From: Cyclobacteriaceae bacterium
GTDB taxonomy: Bacteria; Bacteroidota; Bacteroidia; Cytophagales; Cyclobacteriaceae
Assembly: GCA_025808415.1 (NCBI GenBank)
Contig: CP075525.1
Location: 310,001 to 374,000, forward strand
Length of the DNA stretch: 64,000 nt
Direction: 5' to 3'
Shown here: one piece after another, positions 28,160-37,904 of the stretch
How positions within the stretch are numbered: the stretch's first letter is position 1
Layout: every line of letters begins with the position of its first letter
Program-made: the position numbers and the translations under genes
The notes under the pieces: generated by a model
What the model was told of the DNA's origin: nothing
What the model saw: only the letters and a program-made list of their open reading frames with translations
The model's database searches: none

Positions 28160-28166
28160 CGGTTTT

Positions 28167-28631
28167 ATGGATTTAGTGGAGCGCATAAAAGAACTGGCCG
28201 CGGTACATCTTAAGGATGAATCCCAGTTTTTGGTAGAGGTGGTTGCGTCCCTTAAAAAGAAGCCTTTTAAGTTGATCGTGATTGTTGATGGTGACAACGG
28301 TGTAACCATTGATGATTGTGCGGAGCTGAGCCGTGCCCTTTCGGCTGCGTTGGACGAGGAGAACTTGTTCAACGACCCGTACATGCTTGAGGTGTCAACA
28401 CCAGGATTGGATCACCCACTGAAACTGACGCGGCAGTACCAGAAAAACGTAGGGCGCACGGTTAAGGTGAAAACAAAGACCCTTGTTTTACAAGGTAAGC
28501 TGGTAGCGGTAACCCCACAGGAAATAACAGTAGAGGTTACCAGCGGCACAGGGAAAAAGAAAGAAGTTAAGGAAGTAACCATTCCTTTTTCTGATATAGA
28601 AAAAACATTTGTAATGGTATCATTTAAATAA
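28167..28631 (+). CDS. rimP: Ribosome maturation factor RimP
   Basis: RimP assists 30S assembly. The 154-residue protein has the N-terminal alpha/beta domain (DLVERIKELAAVHL to LKKKPFKLIVIVDGDNGVTIDDCAELSR) with the motif YMLEVSTPGLDHPLK, and a C-terminal SH3-like domain. The ATG at 28167 is chosen because the longer reading from 28053 would translate through the promoter and leader hairpin. The gene starts the classical rimP-nusA-infB operon; nusA follows after three bases. Confidence 0.93.
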   Translation: MDLVERIKELAAVHLKDESQFLVEVVASLKKKPFKLIVIVDGDNGVTIDDCAELSRALSAALDEENLFNDPYMLEVSTPGLDHPLKLTRQYQKNVGRTVKVKTKTLVLQGKLVAVTPQEITVEVTSGTGKKKEVKEVTIPFSDIEKTFVMVSFK

Positions 28632-28634
28632 GTT

Positions 28635-29888
28635 ATGACAACGAATGACACAGCTGCAGGCCTCATAGAATCGTTTGCAGAATTTGCGAAGCAGAAAAAC
28701 ATCGATCGGCCTACGATGATCCGTATCCTGGAAGATGTATTCCGGAATATGATCCGTAAAAAGTATGAAACGGACGACAACTTCGACATCATTATCAATG
28801 CCGACAAGGGTGACCTCGAAATCTGGCGCTTCCGCGAAATTGTCGATGATGATTCGGAAGACATTTGGGACCACGACAAGATCAGCTACTCGGAAGCAAT
28901 CAAGATTGAACCAGATTTTGAAGTAGGCGAAGAAGTAGCCGAGCAGATTTACCTTGAAGATTTTGGCCGCAGGGCAGTGACTACGGCACGGCAAACGCTT
29001 ATCCAAAAAGTAAAAGACCTGGAGAAAGATATTCTATTCCAGAAGTACAAAGACCTGGTGGGCGAAATAATCACGGGAGAGGTTTATCAAATACTGAGCA
29101 AAGAAGTTCTCTTGATCGATGCAGAAGGGAATGAAATCTCCATTCCACGAAGCGAACAAATCCAGAAGGACAGGTACCGCAAAGGTGAAAACGTGCGTGC
29201 CATTGTACACAAAGTTGAAATGGTAAACGGCAACCCGAAAATTATTTTATCGCGTACGTCACCCGTGTTTTTAGAACGCCTGTTCGAACAAGAAGTACCC
29301 GAAGTATACGATGGATTAATTACCATTAAGAAAGTTGTTCGTGAACCGGGCGAGCGTGCCAAGGTTGCGGTTGAATCGTATGATGATCGTATCGATCCTG
29401 TGGGCGCTTGTGTGGGCATGAAAGGATCACGCATTCATGCCATTGTGCGCGAGTTGCAGAACGAGAATATTGATGTAATCAACTTCACGGAAAACTTGGA
29501 GTTATACGTTCAGCGTGCCTTAAGCCCGGCAAAAATTTCCAGCATAAAAGTCGATAAGGACAATAGCCGGATTTCGGTTTACCTGAAACCCGACCAGGTA
29601 TCGTTGGCCATTGGAAAAGGCGGACTAAACATTAAGTTGGCAAGCCGTCTGGTGGGGTATGAAATTGATGTGTTCCGTGAACTGGATGGACAAACCGAAG
29701 AAGATGTTGACCTGGACGAATTCTCCGATGAGATTGAAGGCTGGATTATTGATGAGTTGAAGCGCATCGGTTTGGATACAGCGAAAAGTGTGTTGACTTT
29801 ATCGAAGGAAGAATTGGTAAGGAGAACAGACCTGGAAGAAGAAACCATTGAGCACGTGCACAATATTCTTCGTAAGGAGTTTGAATAA
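28635..29888 (+). CDS. nusA: Transcription termination/antitermination factor NusA
   Basis: NusA binds RNA polymerase and nascent RNA and modulates pausing, termination and antitermination. The 417-residue protein has the N-terminal polymerase-binding domain, an S1 domain (about 130-200, GEIITGEVYQ...), and KH domains with RIDPVGACVGMKGSRIHAIVRE- and SLAIGKGGLNIKLASRL-type GXXG loops. A short helical C-terminus follows but the acidic repeats of the E. coli protein are missing, as usual outside Gammaproteobacteria. It sits between rimP and infB. Confidence 0.97.
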   Translation: MTTNDTAAGLIESFAEFAKQKNIDRPTMIRILEDVFRNMIRKKYETDDNFDIIINADKGDLEIWRFREIVDDDSEDIWDHDKISYSEAIKIEPDFEVGEEVAEQIYLEDFGRRAVTTARQTLIQKVKDLEKDILFQKYKDLVGEIITGEVYQILSKEVLLIDAEGNEISIPRSEQIQKDRYRKGENVRAIVHKVEMVNGNPKIILSRTSPVFLERLFEQEVPEVYDGLITIKKVVREPGERAKVAVESYDDRIDPVGACVGMKGSRIHAIVRELQNENIDVINFTENLELYVQRALSPAKISSIKVDKDNSRISVYLKPDQVSLAIGKGGLNIKLASRLVGYEIDVFRELDGQTEEDVDLDEFSDEIEGWIIDELKRIGLDTAKSVLTLSKEELVRRTDLEEETIEHVHNILRKEFE

Positions 29889-29943
29889 CGTTTCAGTAAT
29901 ACACCCTTAACCGAAGTAATTTTAAAAAGAATAATATTTGAAT

Positions 29944-32592
29944 ATGGCAGAAGAAAAATTGATCAGGTTGAGTCAGGCTGCGAGGAAACTCAATGTGGGG
30001 CATCATACCATATTGGATTACCTGGCAAAAAAGGGGCACGTTGTTGAAAACAACCCCAACGCTAAACTTACGCCCGATCAGTTCGCCATCCTGTCCAAGG
30101 AGTTTGCGTCATCGGCAACCGAAAAAATGGAAGCCAGTGGCTTAACCATAGGCGTAAAGCATGCCGATAACCTGATCATTGAAAGCGAGAAGGAGCAGGC
30201 CTCTAAAAAGCGTGTTGACGAAGAGGAGAGCATCATGATTAAAAATCTTGGTGCGGCTGAAATTAAAAAGGAGGAAGCCAGGCCGGAAAAAATTGTACCC
30301 GAAAAGGCCAAGCTGGAAGGCATTAAGGTTGTAGGTAAGATTGAATTGGATAAAAAGCCAAAAGCTGTAAAGGAAGAAGAGGTTGAAGTTCCTGAACCGG
30401 TTAAGCAGGAAGAGAAACCCAAGGCACCGGAAGTAGTTGAAAAACCCGAGCAGGAGGTGATTAAAGCCCGTGCGGATAAATTACAGGGTCTTAAAGTTGT
30501 TGACCGCATTGAACTGCCGGTTGAACGAGAGAAGAAAAAAGATCAACCTGTAGCTTCGTCAGACGTTAGCGATGATGCTAAAAAAGGTAAACGTCCACGG
30601 AAACGCATCGTAACACCTGGCGATACAAAAGGTCAGCCTCCACGCGGTGGCCGACCGATGCCCCAACGCCCCCAAAAAGCTGAACCAACCGAAAAGGAAA
30701 TCCAGGACCAGATCCGGGCAACGCTGGCTAAACTCAGCGGAGGAAGCAAGAAGAGTTCCGGTTCAAAATACAGGCGTGAAAAGCGCCAGGCAGTATCCGA
30801 TGCACAAGAACAACAGATATTGCAAGAGCAAGAAGCATCAAAGACCCTACGCGTTACAGAGTTCATTTCGGCCAGTGACCTTGCCTCGCTGATGAACGTA
30901 TCGGTTAACGATGTTATATCTACCTGCCTGAATTTGGGCATGTTCGTATCAATCAACCAACGATTGGATGCAGAAGCCATTACCGTAATTGCTGATGAGT
31001 TTGGGTATGATGTTCAATTTACCACAGCCGATGAAGAAGCTGTTGCTGAAGAAGAACAAGAAAGGGAAGAAGACCTGAAACCTCGCGCGCCAATCGTCAC
31101 CATTATGGGTCACGTTGACCACGGTAAAACATCGTTGCTCGATTATATCCGTAAAACAAAAGTTACGGCATCCGAAGCGGGTGGAATTACACAGCATATT
31201 GGTGCATACGATGTAACAACAACAACCGGTAACAAGATTGCCTTTTTGGATACACCCGGTCACGAAGCTTTTACGGCCATGCGTGCACGCGGTGCCAAGC
31301 TTACCGATATTGCCATTATTGTTGTGGCGGCCGATGATGACGTTATGCCACAAACCAAGGAAGCCATTAACCATGCCCAGGTGGCGGGTGTGCCCATCGT
31401 TATTGCGATTAACAAAATTGATAAGCCAACGGCCAACCCTGAAAAAATAAAGGAATCGTTGGCCAAGATTAATATTTTGGTTGAGGACTGGGGCGGCAAA
31501 TACCAATGCCAGGCTATCTCTGCCAAATCTGGCCAGGGTGTAGATGAGCTATTAGAAAAAGTACTGCTGGAAGCCGAATTGTTAAACCTGCGGGCCAACC
31601 CCGACAGGCCTGCCATAGGATCTATTATTGAAGCTTCGCTGGATAAAGGCCGTGGTTATGTGGCCACTATTATGGTGCAAGCCGGTAAACTTAAAATTGG
31701 CGATGTAGTGCTTGCCGGGGCACACTACGGACGTGTAAAAGCCATGTTCGATGCAACAGGTGGAAGAATAAAAGAGGCTGGGCCATCTACCCCCGTTCAG
31801 ATTCTAGGATTGGATGGTGCACCGCAAGCAGGTGAGAAATTCCAGGTGATGGATAGCGATCGTGAAGCGCGCGAACTGGCTTCCAAACGCGGACAGATTT
31901 TGCGTGAGCAAAGTATCCGTACCAAAAAGCACATCACGCTGGATGAAATCGGCAGGCGATTGGCCATTGGTAATTTCAAAGAACTGAACGTGATTGTTAA
32001 AGGTGATGTGGATGGTTCTGTTGAGGCACTTTCCGATTCATTGTTGAAACTTTCTACGAAGGAAATCCAGGTATCCATTATCCATCGTGGTGTCGGACAA
32101 ATATCTGAATCGGATGTGTTGTTGGCTTCGGCTTCCGATGCGGTTATCGTTGGTTTCCAGGTGCGCCCTTCATCGGCCGCGCGCAGGTTGGCCGAGAATG
32201 AAGAGATCGAAATCCGTTTATACTCCATTATTTACGATGCCATCAACGATGTGAAGGCTGCCATGGAAGGTATGTTGGCGCCTGAGCAGGAAGAAGTGAT
32301 TGTGGGCAACGCGGAAGTACGCGATGTGTTCAAGATTACCAAAGTGGGCACCGTGGCCGGCTGTATGGTTACCGATGGATACATTAAACGCAACAACCCG
32401 ATACGCCTGATCCGCGATGGTATTGTGGTGTATGCCGGTAAGCTTAACTCACTCAAACGCTTCAAAGATGATGTGGGTGAAGTAAAATCAGGCTACGACT
32501 GTGGTATGGGCATCGAAAGCTTTAACGATATTCAGGTGGGGGATGTAATTGAAAGTTATGAAATGCGCGAAGTGAAGCGGACGTTGAGCTAG
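29944..32592 (+). CDS. infB: Translation initiation factor IF-2
   Basis: IF-2 is the GTPase that places initiator tRNA on the 30S subunit and promotes subunit joining. The 882-residue protein begins with an IF2N-like domain ([20 protein letters not shown]), then a long charged Lys/Glu/Pro-rich linker (about 55-290), a second IF2N module ([16 protein letters not shown]), and the GTPase with GHVDHGKT (from residue 389), DTPGHEAF and NKIDK. ATG at 29944 is preferred over an in-frame TTG two codons upstream. An intrinsic terminator follows at 32617. Confidence 0.97.
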   Translation: MAEEKLIRLSQAARKLNVGHHTILDYLAKKGHVVENNPNAKLTPDQFAILSKEFASSATEKMEASGLTIGVKHADNLIIESEKEQASKKRVDEEESIMIKNLGAAEIKKEEARPEKIVPEKAKLEGIKVVGKIELDKKPKAVKEEEVEVPEPVKQEEKPKAPEVVEKPEQEVIKARADKLQGLKVVDRIELPVEREKKKDQPVASSDVSDDAKKGKRPRKRIVTPGDTKGQPPRGGRPMPQRPQKAEPTEKEIQDQIRATLAKLSGGSKKSSGSKYRREKRQAVSDAQEQQILQEQEASKTLRVTEFISASDLASLMNVSVNDVISTCLNLGMFVSINQRLDAEAITVIADEFGYDVQFTTADEEAVAEEEQEREEDLKPRAPIVTIMGHVDHGKTSLLDYIRKTKVTASEAGGITQHIGAYDVTTTTGNKIAFLDTPGHEAFTAMRARGAKLTDIAIIVVAADDDVMPQTKEAINHAQVAGVPIVIAINKIDKPTANPEKIKESLAKINILVEDWGGKYQCQAISAKSGQGVDELLEKVLLEAELLNLRANPDRPAIGSIIEASLDKGRGYVATIMVQAGKLKIGDVVLAGAHYGRVKAMFDATGGRIKEAGPSTPVQILGLDGAPQAGEKFQVMDSDREARELASKRGQILREQSIRTKKHITLDEIGRRLAIGNFKELNVIVKGDVDGSVEALSDSLLKLSTKEIQVSIIHRGVGQISESDVLLASASDAVIVGFQVRPSSAARRLAENEEIEIRLYSIIYDAINDVKAAMEGMLAPEQEEVIVGNAEVRDVFKITKVGTVAGCMVTDGYIKRNNPIRLIRDGIVVYAGKLNSLKRFKDDVGEVKSGYDCGMGIESFNDIQVGDVIESYEMREVKRTLS

Positions 32593-32616
32593 TCTGTTAT
32601 TTATAAGAGATAAAAT

Positions 32617-32647
32617 AAAAGCCCCGGTTTTAGACCGGGGCTTTTTT
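32617..32647 (+). terminator. Intrinsic terminator of the rimP-nusA-infB operon
   Basis: AAAAGCCCCGGT (32617-32628) pairs with ACCGGGGC plus a T6 run (32634-32647). It is 24 bases after the infB stop codon and strong. A weaker action on the opposite strand is possible because of the A-run. Confidence 0.9.
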
Positions 32648-32734
32648 ATGAATGTACAAGGTAAGGTTCAATATCTTGCGTCTTCGCAGAGTCTCCGTTT
32701 CGGGGCTCTGCGGTTGGTTAATTTAATAACTGTC

Positions 32735-33163
32735 TCACGGATGCCTGTAAAATGTCTTGCTCACAATTCGCCAGCCTTCCAAAAATTTATATAAGGCCAG
32801 GTAATCGATGAAAATAAGTTTGCCTTCTTTGTGCAGTTCCAGTTTAACCGTAGCGGCACGGCCCATAACATCTACAGTTAAAATTTTTCCTTCGGTACGA
32901 ACAAGGTTGCCAGCGTTTTCTTTTCTCCGTGTCTCAATTGCTTTAATCCAGTCTTCTAATGACAATGGGCTAACATTATTCTCCAGTAGCCGAAGCATGG
33001 TAAAACTGGGATGAAAGCCTTTCCGGATATCGTCAATGCTTCCCAGGTTTTGTGTGCCTTCGATATAAGCGACAGTCACAACTTTTTTAATTGCCTCCAC
33101 ATCCGACTGGGCGTGGACAACAAAGGCAATACAGACAAGCGTCAGGACCAGAACCTTTTTCAT
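32735..33163 (-). CDS. Secreted NTF2-like (lumazine-binding-type) protein
   Basis: The 142-residue protein has a signal peptide (MKKVLVLTLVCIAFVVHAQ) and an NTF2-like fold by pattern: a DVEAIKKVVTVAYIEG helix, GFHPSFTMLRL, and the C-terminal DYLALYKFLEGWRIVSKTFYRH. Such proteins often annotate as putative lumazine-binding or nuclear transport factor 2 family. No catalytic residue set can be assigned. It follows the DUF2059 gene by nine bases on the minus strand, and the LemA gene lies just before that, so the three probably form an operon. Confidence 0.8.
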   Translation of the reverse strand: MKKVLVLTLVCIAFVVHAQSDVEAIKKVVTVAYIEGTQNLGSIDDIRKGFHPSFTMLRLLENNVSPLSLEDWIKAIETRRKENAGNLVRTEGKILTVDVMGRAATVKLELHKEGKLIFIDYLALYKFLEGWRIVSKTFYRHP

Positions 33164-33172
33164 AATTATATA

Positions 33173-33622
33173 TTAATAACCCTTCTCCTGCATTTTCTTC
33201 ATCACCTTGGCCGCCACGGCCTGCCCCCAAACCTGGCCGGCCTGCATTGATTCCTGTGTAATTACCGGTGTTTTTTGTGCCAGCTTTTTACCTGATGGCG
33301 TTTCGTAGAATTTTACAATGTCTTTCAAGTCAGCCTCTGTAAGATGCGCCTTGTACACCGGCACCATCATCTTTACAAGATCATCAATAGAAGTGCTCAG
33401 CATTTCCTTTTCCATTTCTTTCCAAAATTCATCAGGCACCTGGTTGTTCATGCTTTTGAAATTGGTCATCATGGAAGTAATAGCGCCTTTGAAGGCTTCC
33501 GCTGATCCGCTGGCCTCAAAGTATTTTTTAACAAGCACTGTATAACTGTCTTGCGCGGTTGCAGCAGTGACGAAGAAAAGAGTTAGCAGTACGGGAATAA
33601 TAATTTTAGTTTTCATAATCAT
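33173..33622 (-). CDS. DUF2059 secreted protein
   Basis: The protein (149 residues, or 147 if the second ATG at 33616 is used) has a signal peptide ending TAATAQ and the helical DUF2059 domain. The conserved segment AHLTEADLKDIVKFYETPSGKKLAQKTP is the family hallmark. Its function is unknown; relatives are periplasmic. The gene lies five bases after lemA and nine bases before the NTF2-like gene. Confidence 0.87.
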   Translation of the reverse strand: MIMKTKIIIPVLLTLFFVTAATAQDSYTVLVKKYFEASGSAEAFKGAITSMMTNFKSMNNQVPDEFWKEMEKEMLSTSIDDLVKMMVPVYKAHLTEADLKDIVKFYETPSGKKLAQKTPVITQESMQAGQVWGQAVAAKVMKKMQEKGY

Positions 33623-33627
33623 TGGAA

Positions 33628-34242
33628 TTAGAATTTCACTTGAGGGGCTTTGTCAGCACCTTCCGATGCTTCAAACCCTTTGCGTACACTAAAGTCTTCA
33701 CCACCACCAAATATGCCCAACGCAAAACGTTTGAAAAAACCCCGCACATAGGTGTTGTATTCGCGTATGCTTTCATTATAGCGCTGCCGGGCAACATTAA
33801 TCCGGTTTTCGGTGCCTTCCAATTGCGCCTGCAGGTCAAGAAAATTCTGATTGGCCTTTAAGTCGGGGTACCGCTCCACAACAACCATCAATCGTGACAA
33901 GGCAGCGCTTACGCCATCCTGCGCCTGCTGAAACTGGGCAAACTGCTGCGGGGTAACTTTGGAAGGATCAATCGTAACGGAAGTTGCTTTCGATCGTGCT
34001 TCAATTACACCGGTAAGCGTTTCTTGTTCAAAGTTGGCGTACCCTTTTACCGTTTCCACCAGGTTGGGTATCAGGTCCATTCGTCTTTGATAGGTTGACT
34101 GTACGTTTGCCCATTCGGCATTAACATCTTCCTGCAGTTTAACCGCATTGTCATAAACGCTAGCGCCCCACATCACAAAGCCACCGATCAAAACGATCAA
34201 TAAGCCCAATACAACCAAAATCGTAATTAAAACCTTGTTCAT
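33628..34242 (-). CDS. lemA: LemA family protein
   Basis: LemA proteins have one N-terminal transmembrane helix (about 5-25) and a helical bundle. The family signature NAEWANVQSTYQRRMDLIPNLVETVKG (about 42-68) is clear, as are the later long helices ending in VRGFFKRFALGIFGG. The 204-residue length is usual. LemA is often next to TPM-domain genes; here the neighbours are DUF2059 and NTF2-like genes, and the TPM gene is at the left end of the window. The biochemical role is unknown. Confidence 0.92.
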   Translation of the reverse strand: MNKVLITILVVLGLLIVLIGGFVMWGASVYDNAVKLQEDVNAEWANVQSTYQRRMDLIPNLVETVKGYANFEQETLTGVIEARSKATSVTIDPSKVTPQQFAQFQQAQDGVSAALSRLMVVVERYPDLKANQNFLDLQAQLEGTENRINVARQRYNESIREYNTYVRGFFKRFALGIFGGGEDFSVRKGFEASEGADKAPQVKF

Positions 34243-34340
34243 AGAATTGTGTTAATAAAATTCAAGTTAGGAATTTTCGGTGTATAAAGGTCTTTGGCAA
34301 GGCTATGAAAACTTTATCCATTGCACCGGGTTTAGTGATT

Positions 34341-34898
34341 ATGAAACCGATCGTGAAATATGCCTGTTTTATGGCATTACTGTTTACCGGATGCAAGCTT
34401 GATCGGGAAAAAGCTATCGATCGGGCACGTTTTTCTTTTAAAATCACGGCAGATTCCTATTTATTCTTCAAAAATGTCAGGCAGATTTATTATGATTTCA
34501 ATGACCTTAAAGAAGCCGGATGGCATGCTTATCGGTTAAGTAATCGTTATAAGGGCAATGACGTTCCCGTGCTTAACCCAACTCTTGTTGTTGACTGGCG
34601 CAAGGATGAGGCTTATGTGTTGATTGAAACCAATGCTGTGCTTGCTGATTTGCCTGCCTTGGTTATGTTTGAGCAAGATTCGGTTAGCGGCATAACGTAC
34701 TCCTACACGTTGGCGGAGCGTGGAAAAGAGAACATGCTGGAATTTGCCACTAAGATTTACGAAGGCATTATGGCAGATAACAAGTTTACGATAGCGGTGA
34801 ATGGTGTAAACATTCCAATTTTTCAGGGTGAAGAAGCACGTGAAAATTTCAGGGTTGCCATGGCCGATTATTACCGCTTAACCCGCATCATTCGTTGA
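34341..34898 (+). CDS. Unrecognised lipoprotein
   Basis: I do not recognise the family. The ATG at 34341 gives a lipoprotein signal peptide MKPIVKYACFMALLFTGC with lipobox LFTGC; a longer reading from 34305 would put 12 residues before it. The mature part (about 168 residues) is mixed alpha/beta with a tyrosine-rich middle (FFKNVRQIYYDFNDL) and the segment FTIAVNGVNIPIF near the end. It is divergent from lemA and convergent with prfA. Confidence 0.7.
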   Translation: MKPIVKYACFMALLFTGCKLDREKAIDRARFSFKITADSYLFFKNVRQIYYDFNDLKEAGWHAYRLSNRYKGNDVPVLNPTLVVDWRKDEAYVLIETNAVLADLPALVMFEQDSVSGITYSYTLAERGKENMLEFATKIYEGIMADNKFTIAVNGVNIPIFQGEEARENFRVAMADYYRLTRIIR

Positions 34899-34932
34899 TA
34901 CTCAGGCCATGCCTTGGCCAACTTGATAATTT

Positions 34933-36006
34933 TTATTGCGTTGCCCCTTCAGCCATTTTTTCGGCACTGTCGGCAATACGAAGCTGCTCAATAAAATTGT
35001 CAATGTCACCATTCATTACTGCAGGTAAATTGTGTTGCGTATACCCGATGCGGTGATCGGTAACGCGGCTTTGCGGGTAATTGTAGGTCCTTATTTTTTC
35101 GGAGCGGTCGCCACTGCGCACCAGCGATTTTCGGGTAGCCCCAATTTCACTTTGCTGCTTGGCAACTTCCATTTCATACAATTTTGCCTTTAGCATTTGC
35201 AACGCTCGCTCGCGGTTACCGTGTTGCGAACGTTCCACCTGGCAGGTAATTACAATGCCGGTGGGTTTGTGTGTCATCTGTACTTTTGTTTCAACCTTGT
35301 TTACGTTTTGTCCGCCCGCGCCACTGGAACGTGCCGTTTGAACTTCAATGTCGGCCGGGTTAATCTCGATGTTTACATCTTCAACTTCCGGAAGCACAAC
35401 CACCGAAGCGGCTGAGGTATGCACACGCCCTTGTTGTTCGGTGGCCGGCACACGCTGCACGCGATGCACGCCCGACTCAAATTTTAACCGACCGTAGGCA
35501 TTGTCACCACTCACGCTGCAAACAATTTCTTTGTAACCACCGGCTGTGCCTTCAGTAAAATCAACGGTACTCATTTTAAGCCCTACCCGATCACAATAGC
35601 GCTGGTACATGCGCCACAAATCACCGGCAAAAATGGAGGCTTCATCACCCCCGGTACCTGCACGTATTTCCAGTATGCAGCTCTTGTCATCGTTCGGGTC
35701 TTTTGGTATCAGCAATTCCTTTAACTCATTTTCAAGGGCCTCTATTTTTGGTTCCAGTTCATCGATTTCCAGCTTGGCCATCTCCCGCATTTCCGGGTCT
35801 TTTTCCTTTTGGAGCATTTCTTTGGCATGCTTAAACTGGCTTTGCACGAGCAGTAACTGGTTATATCGTGAAACGATTTTTTCCAGGTCGCCATATTCCT
35901 TGCTCAGTTGCGAGTATTTCTTCGGGTTACTAACCGTGTCTGGTTGAATCAGCAACTGGCCGATTTCCTCAAAACGATGCTTTATTTCTTCTAATTTTTC
36001 AATCAT
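34933..36006 (-). CDS. prfA: Peptide chain release factor 1
   Basis: RF1 reads UAA and UAG and triggers hydrolysis of peptidyl-tRNA. The 357-residue protein contains the GGQ motif (231-233, in [11 protein letters not shown]), the codon-recognition PAT motif (187-189), which distinguishes RF1 from RF2, and the [18 protein letters not shown] segment. Length is typical. The promoter lies in the short divergent region shared with the lipoprotein gene at 36079. No hemK gene follows it. Confidence 0.97.
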   Translation of the reverse strand: MIEKLEEIKHRFEEIGQLLIQPDTVSNPKKYSQLSKEYGDLEKIVSRYNQLLLVQSQFKHAKEMLQKEKDPEMREMAKLEIDELEPKIEALENELKELLIPKDPNDDKSCILEIRAGTGGDEASIFAGDLWRMYQRYCDRVGLKMSTVDFTEGTAGGYKEIVCSVSGDNAYGRLKFESGVHRVQRVPATEQQGRVHTSAASVVVLPEVEDVNIEINPADIEVQTARSSGAGGQNVNKVETKVQMTHKPTGIVITCQVERSQHGNRERALQMLKAKLYEMEVAKQQSEIGATRKSLVRSGDRSEKIRTYNYPQSRVTDHRIGYTQHNLPAVMNGDIDNFIEQLRIADSAEKMAEGATQ

Positions 36007-36022
36007 ACCTACAAAACGGGCG

Positions 36023-36050
36023 TAAAGTTAGTAAAACGTGGCATTCGCAA
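36023..36050 (-). promoter_or_regulatory. Probable promoter of prfA
   Basis: Minus strand: TTG (36050-36048), a 17-base spacer, TAACTTTA (36030-36023), one mismatch from TAnnTTTG. The ATG follows at 36006. Confidence 0.4.
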
Positions 36051-36067
36051 GATTTGTAGCCGAACAT

Positions 36068-36075
36068 TACCTTTG
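36068..36075 (+). promoter_or_regulatory. -7 box TACCTTTG three bases before the ATG at 36079
   Basis: TACCTTTG matches TAnnTTTG. An in-frame TTG at 36073 could be read as a start but lies inside this box. The expected transcript is leaderless. Confidence 0.4.
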
Positions 36076-36078
36076 GCC

Positions 36079-36555
36079 ATGCGCTTGATTAACTGGTACA
36101 CGATTACACTCATTTTTCTAATGGGCTGTGGTGGCTCCCTAAATGATGAGCAACGCAAGCAAATGCGCGAAGCCCGCGAGCTTAACAGTATTAAAAAAGT
36201 AAGTGATGTTGAAATTATGGAGGCTGCCTTTGCATTTGGAAGGGACATTATGGAAAAGGTAGAAGCCGGGCTTGACCAGGATTCGCTGGAGCTTAGCCGA
36301 AAGGTAGCCATTCGGTGGTTGCAAACCGGCTCAAGTGCCGGCTCTGAAATTGAACGACAGGTTATTGATGCTTACCTCAATAGTATGGTGTTGGGGGCAG
36401 AATTGGCCGATAACGTGCAACGGCTGGGCACCGACTCACTGTTATATACAAAACCGGTGGTGGTTGATCTGCCCGATGGCGTTGTGGAAGTGAAAGGAAC
36501 CTGGAATATTCGAATGTCAAAAAAGCAGGTTGTTTTATCGATTTCAAAAAAGTAA
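36079..36555 (+). CDS. Unrecognised small lipoprotein
   Basis: The 158-residue protein starts MRLINWYTITLIFLMGCGG, with lipobox FLMGC, so it is probably a lipoprotein. The mature part begins with a charged helix rich in Glu/Arg (DEQRKQMREARELNSIKK) and continues helical (DVEIMEAAFAFGRDIMEKVE), then a short beta-rich end (GVVEVKGTWNIRMSKKQVVLSI). I cannot assign a family. ATG at 36079 is chosen over the TTG at 36073. The stop is one base from that of the convergent lipoprotein gene. Confidence 0.68.
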   Translation: MRLINWYTITLIFLMGCGGSLNDEQRKQMREARELNSIKKVSDVEIMEAAFAFGRDIMEKVEAGLDQDSLELSRKVAIRWLQTGSSAGSEIERQVIDAYLNSMVLGAELADNVQRLGTDSLLYTKPVVVDLPDGVVEVKGTWNIRMSKKQVVLSISKK

Positions 36556-36556
36556 A

Positions 36557-37090
36557 TCATTTTACTTTTTGGAAAGTCTGTTCATTAAAGTACCCTTTTT
36601 GAATAAGTTGGATTAGTTTTTTTGGTGAAGGATCAATCAGGTAAAAAGTTTTTCCATCAACTTCCGTTTCAACAATGGTAACCTCTTGTGCGAGCTGGTC
36701 CCTGAATTTTTTCCCTTGGTATTCATGCGAAACTTCAGGCATGCTTAAATAAAGCAGGTCGCCATTTTTTTGTTGTTTCACTACACGCAGGTACCATGAA
36801 AATTCATTTCGCAGGTTAATGAAGTAGTAACCCTTGTAGTGTTTCATCACCAGGCTGTCGCTCAGCATAGCCAGTTCATCTTTACCAAGTTTGTAGCCGC
36901 CTGGCATGACAATTAATGTGTCGGCCAACTCACCTTCTTCCATAATCAGGTATTTTCCCTGAAGTTTGGCAGGAACTTGTGCGAGGCTTTTAATGCCTTT
37001 TGGCTGGGGTTCCTTATACGAAATTTCAGAACACGAGGCCAGGTATATAACACAAATCCCTAAACAAACGGCTGTCGCAAAGATTTTCAT
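36557..37090 (-). CDS. Unrecognised lipoprotein
   Basis: The 177-residue protein has a lipoprotein signal MKIFATAVCLGICVIYLASC (lipobox YLASC). The mature part has beta-rich segments such as KLQGKYLIMEEGELADTLIVMPGGYKLG and YYFINLRNEFSWYLRVV, and ends with a helix (PKKLIQLIQKGYFNEQTFQKVK). No family is recognised. It faces the preceding lipoprotein gene tail to tail with one base between. Confidence 0.68.
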   Translation of the reverse strand: MKIFATAVCLGICVIYLASCSEISYKEPQPKGIKSLAQVPAKLQGKYLIMEEGELADTLIVMPGGYKLGKDELAMLSDSLVMKHYKGYYFINLRNEFSWYLRVVKQQKNGDLLYLSMPEVSHEYQGKKFRDQLAQEVTIVETEVDGKTFYLIDPSPKKLIQLIQKGYFNEQTFQKVK

Positions 37091-37183
37091 GCGTTGAAGT
37101 TAGTCATATTGCCATCATTTCGAAATAAGAAGGTGCAGGTACAACGCTTTTAAAAACAACTGTGTCTAAATCGATCAGAAGGG

Positions 37184-37191
37184 TATTTTTG
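37184..37191 (+). promoter_or_regulatory. -7 box TATTTTTG four bases before the ATG at 37196
   Basis: A perfect -7 box directly precedes the start codon with four bases between, so the mRNA is probably leaderless. A TTTT stretch lies upstream but no clear TTG. Confidence 0.4.
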
Positions 37192-37195
37192 TAAG

Positions 37196-37903
37196 ATGAA
37201 GGGATTGACAGGATTAATCATTTCGGTAACGGTGCTGTTGGTTGCATCGGCTTGCGAGTTGAACAGTGACAACATAAGGGTATTTGCCTTTTCGTACGAT
37301 TTCGCTGTTTCAGATCATGGCTGGGATGGTGATTTTGCCGATTACCCCGAAGGTGACTCTGTTTATTATGAACTAAAATTTAAGTACGATACCCTTCCGC
37401 GCACAAACGGAAACCGCAAAGCCCTTATGAGTTCCGGAAAAAACCACAGCGATGATCTGTTTATGTTTATCCGAAAAAAATTAACCGGCTTAAAACCAAA
37501 TACCGAATACAGCGTACTGTTCAACGTCAGGATTTCATCGAACGCACCAACCGGCAGTGCAGGGGTGGGCGGGGCACCCGGTGAAAGTGTTTTTGTAAAA
37601 GCCGGGGCAGTAGTTGCGAAACCTGAGAAAGTTTTGGTTGAGGGCTTCTATAGGATGAATGCAGACATTGGCAGTCAATCGCAAGCAGGAGCTGATGTTT
37701 TGGTTATCGGAAACATTGGCGTTGCACCCACTACAACGCAGTTTACTGAAATTTTCAGGAACAATAGTTCAGCCAATCCTTTTCGTGTTACTACGAACAG
37801 CCAAGGCGAAGTGTGGATATTGGTGGGAACGGACTCTGGTTTTGAGGGCAAGACTACGGTTTACTACACAGCTATTGATATTCTGTTCAATCAGGCAAAC
37901 TAG
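37196..37903 (+). CDS. Unrecognised lipoprotein with beta-sandwich pattern
   Basis: The 235-residue protein has the signal MKGLTGLIISVTVLLVASAC (lipobox VASAC). The mature sequence is beta-rich; the part LTGLKPNTEYSVLFNVRISSNAP looks like a fibronectin-like or jelly-roll strand pair and an acidic segment DHGWDGDFADYPEGDSVYYEL stands near the start. The rest has no match that I know. It ends one base before the convergent TfoX-like gene. Confidence 0.7.
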   Translation: MKGLTGLIISVTVLLVASACELNSDNIRVFAFSYDFAVSDHGWDGDFADYPEGDSVYYELKFKYDTLPRTNGNRKALMSSGKNHSDDLFMFIRKKLTGLKPNTEYSVLFNVRISSNAPTGSAGVGGAPGESVFVKAGAVVAKPEKVLVEGFYRMNADIGSQSQAGADVLVIGNIGVAPTTTQFTEIFRNNSSANPFRVTTNSQGEVWILVGTDSGFEGKTTVYYTAIDILFNQAN

Positions 37904-37904
37904 G

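Noticed and set aside
28053-28166. N-terminal extension of RimP by 38 residues
   Set aside because: It would run through the promoter and leader hairpin and has no match to RimP.
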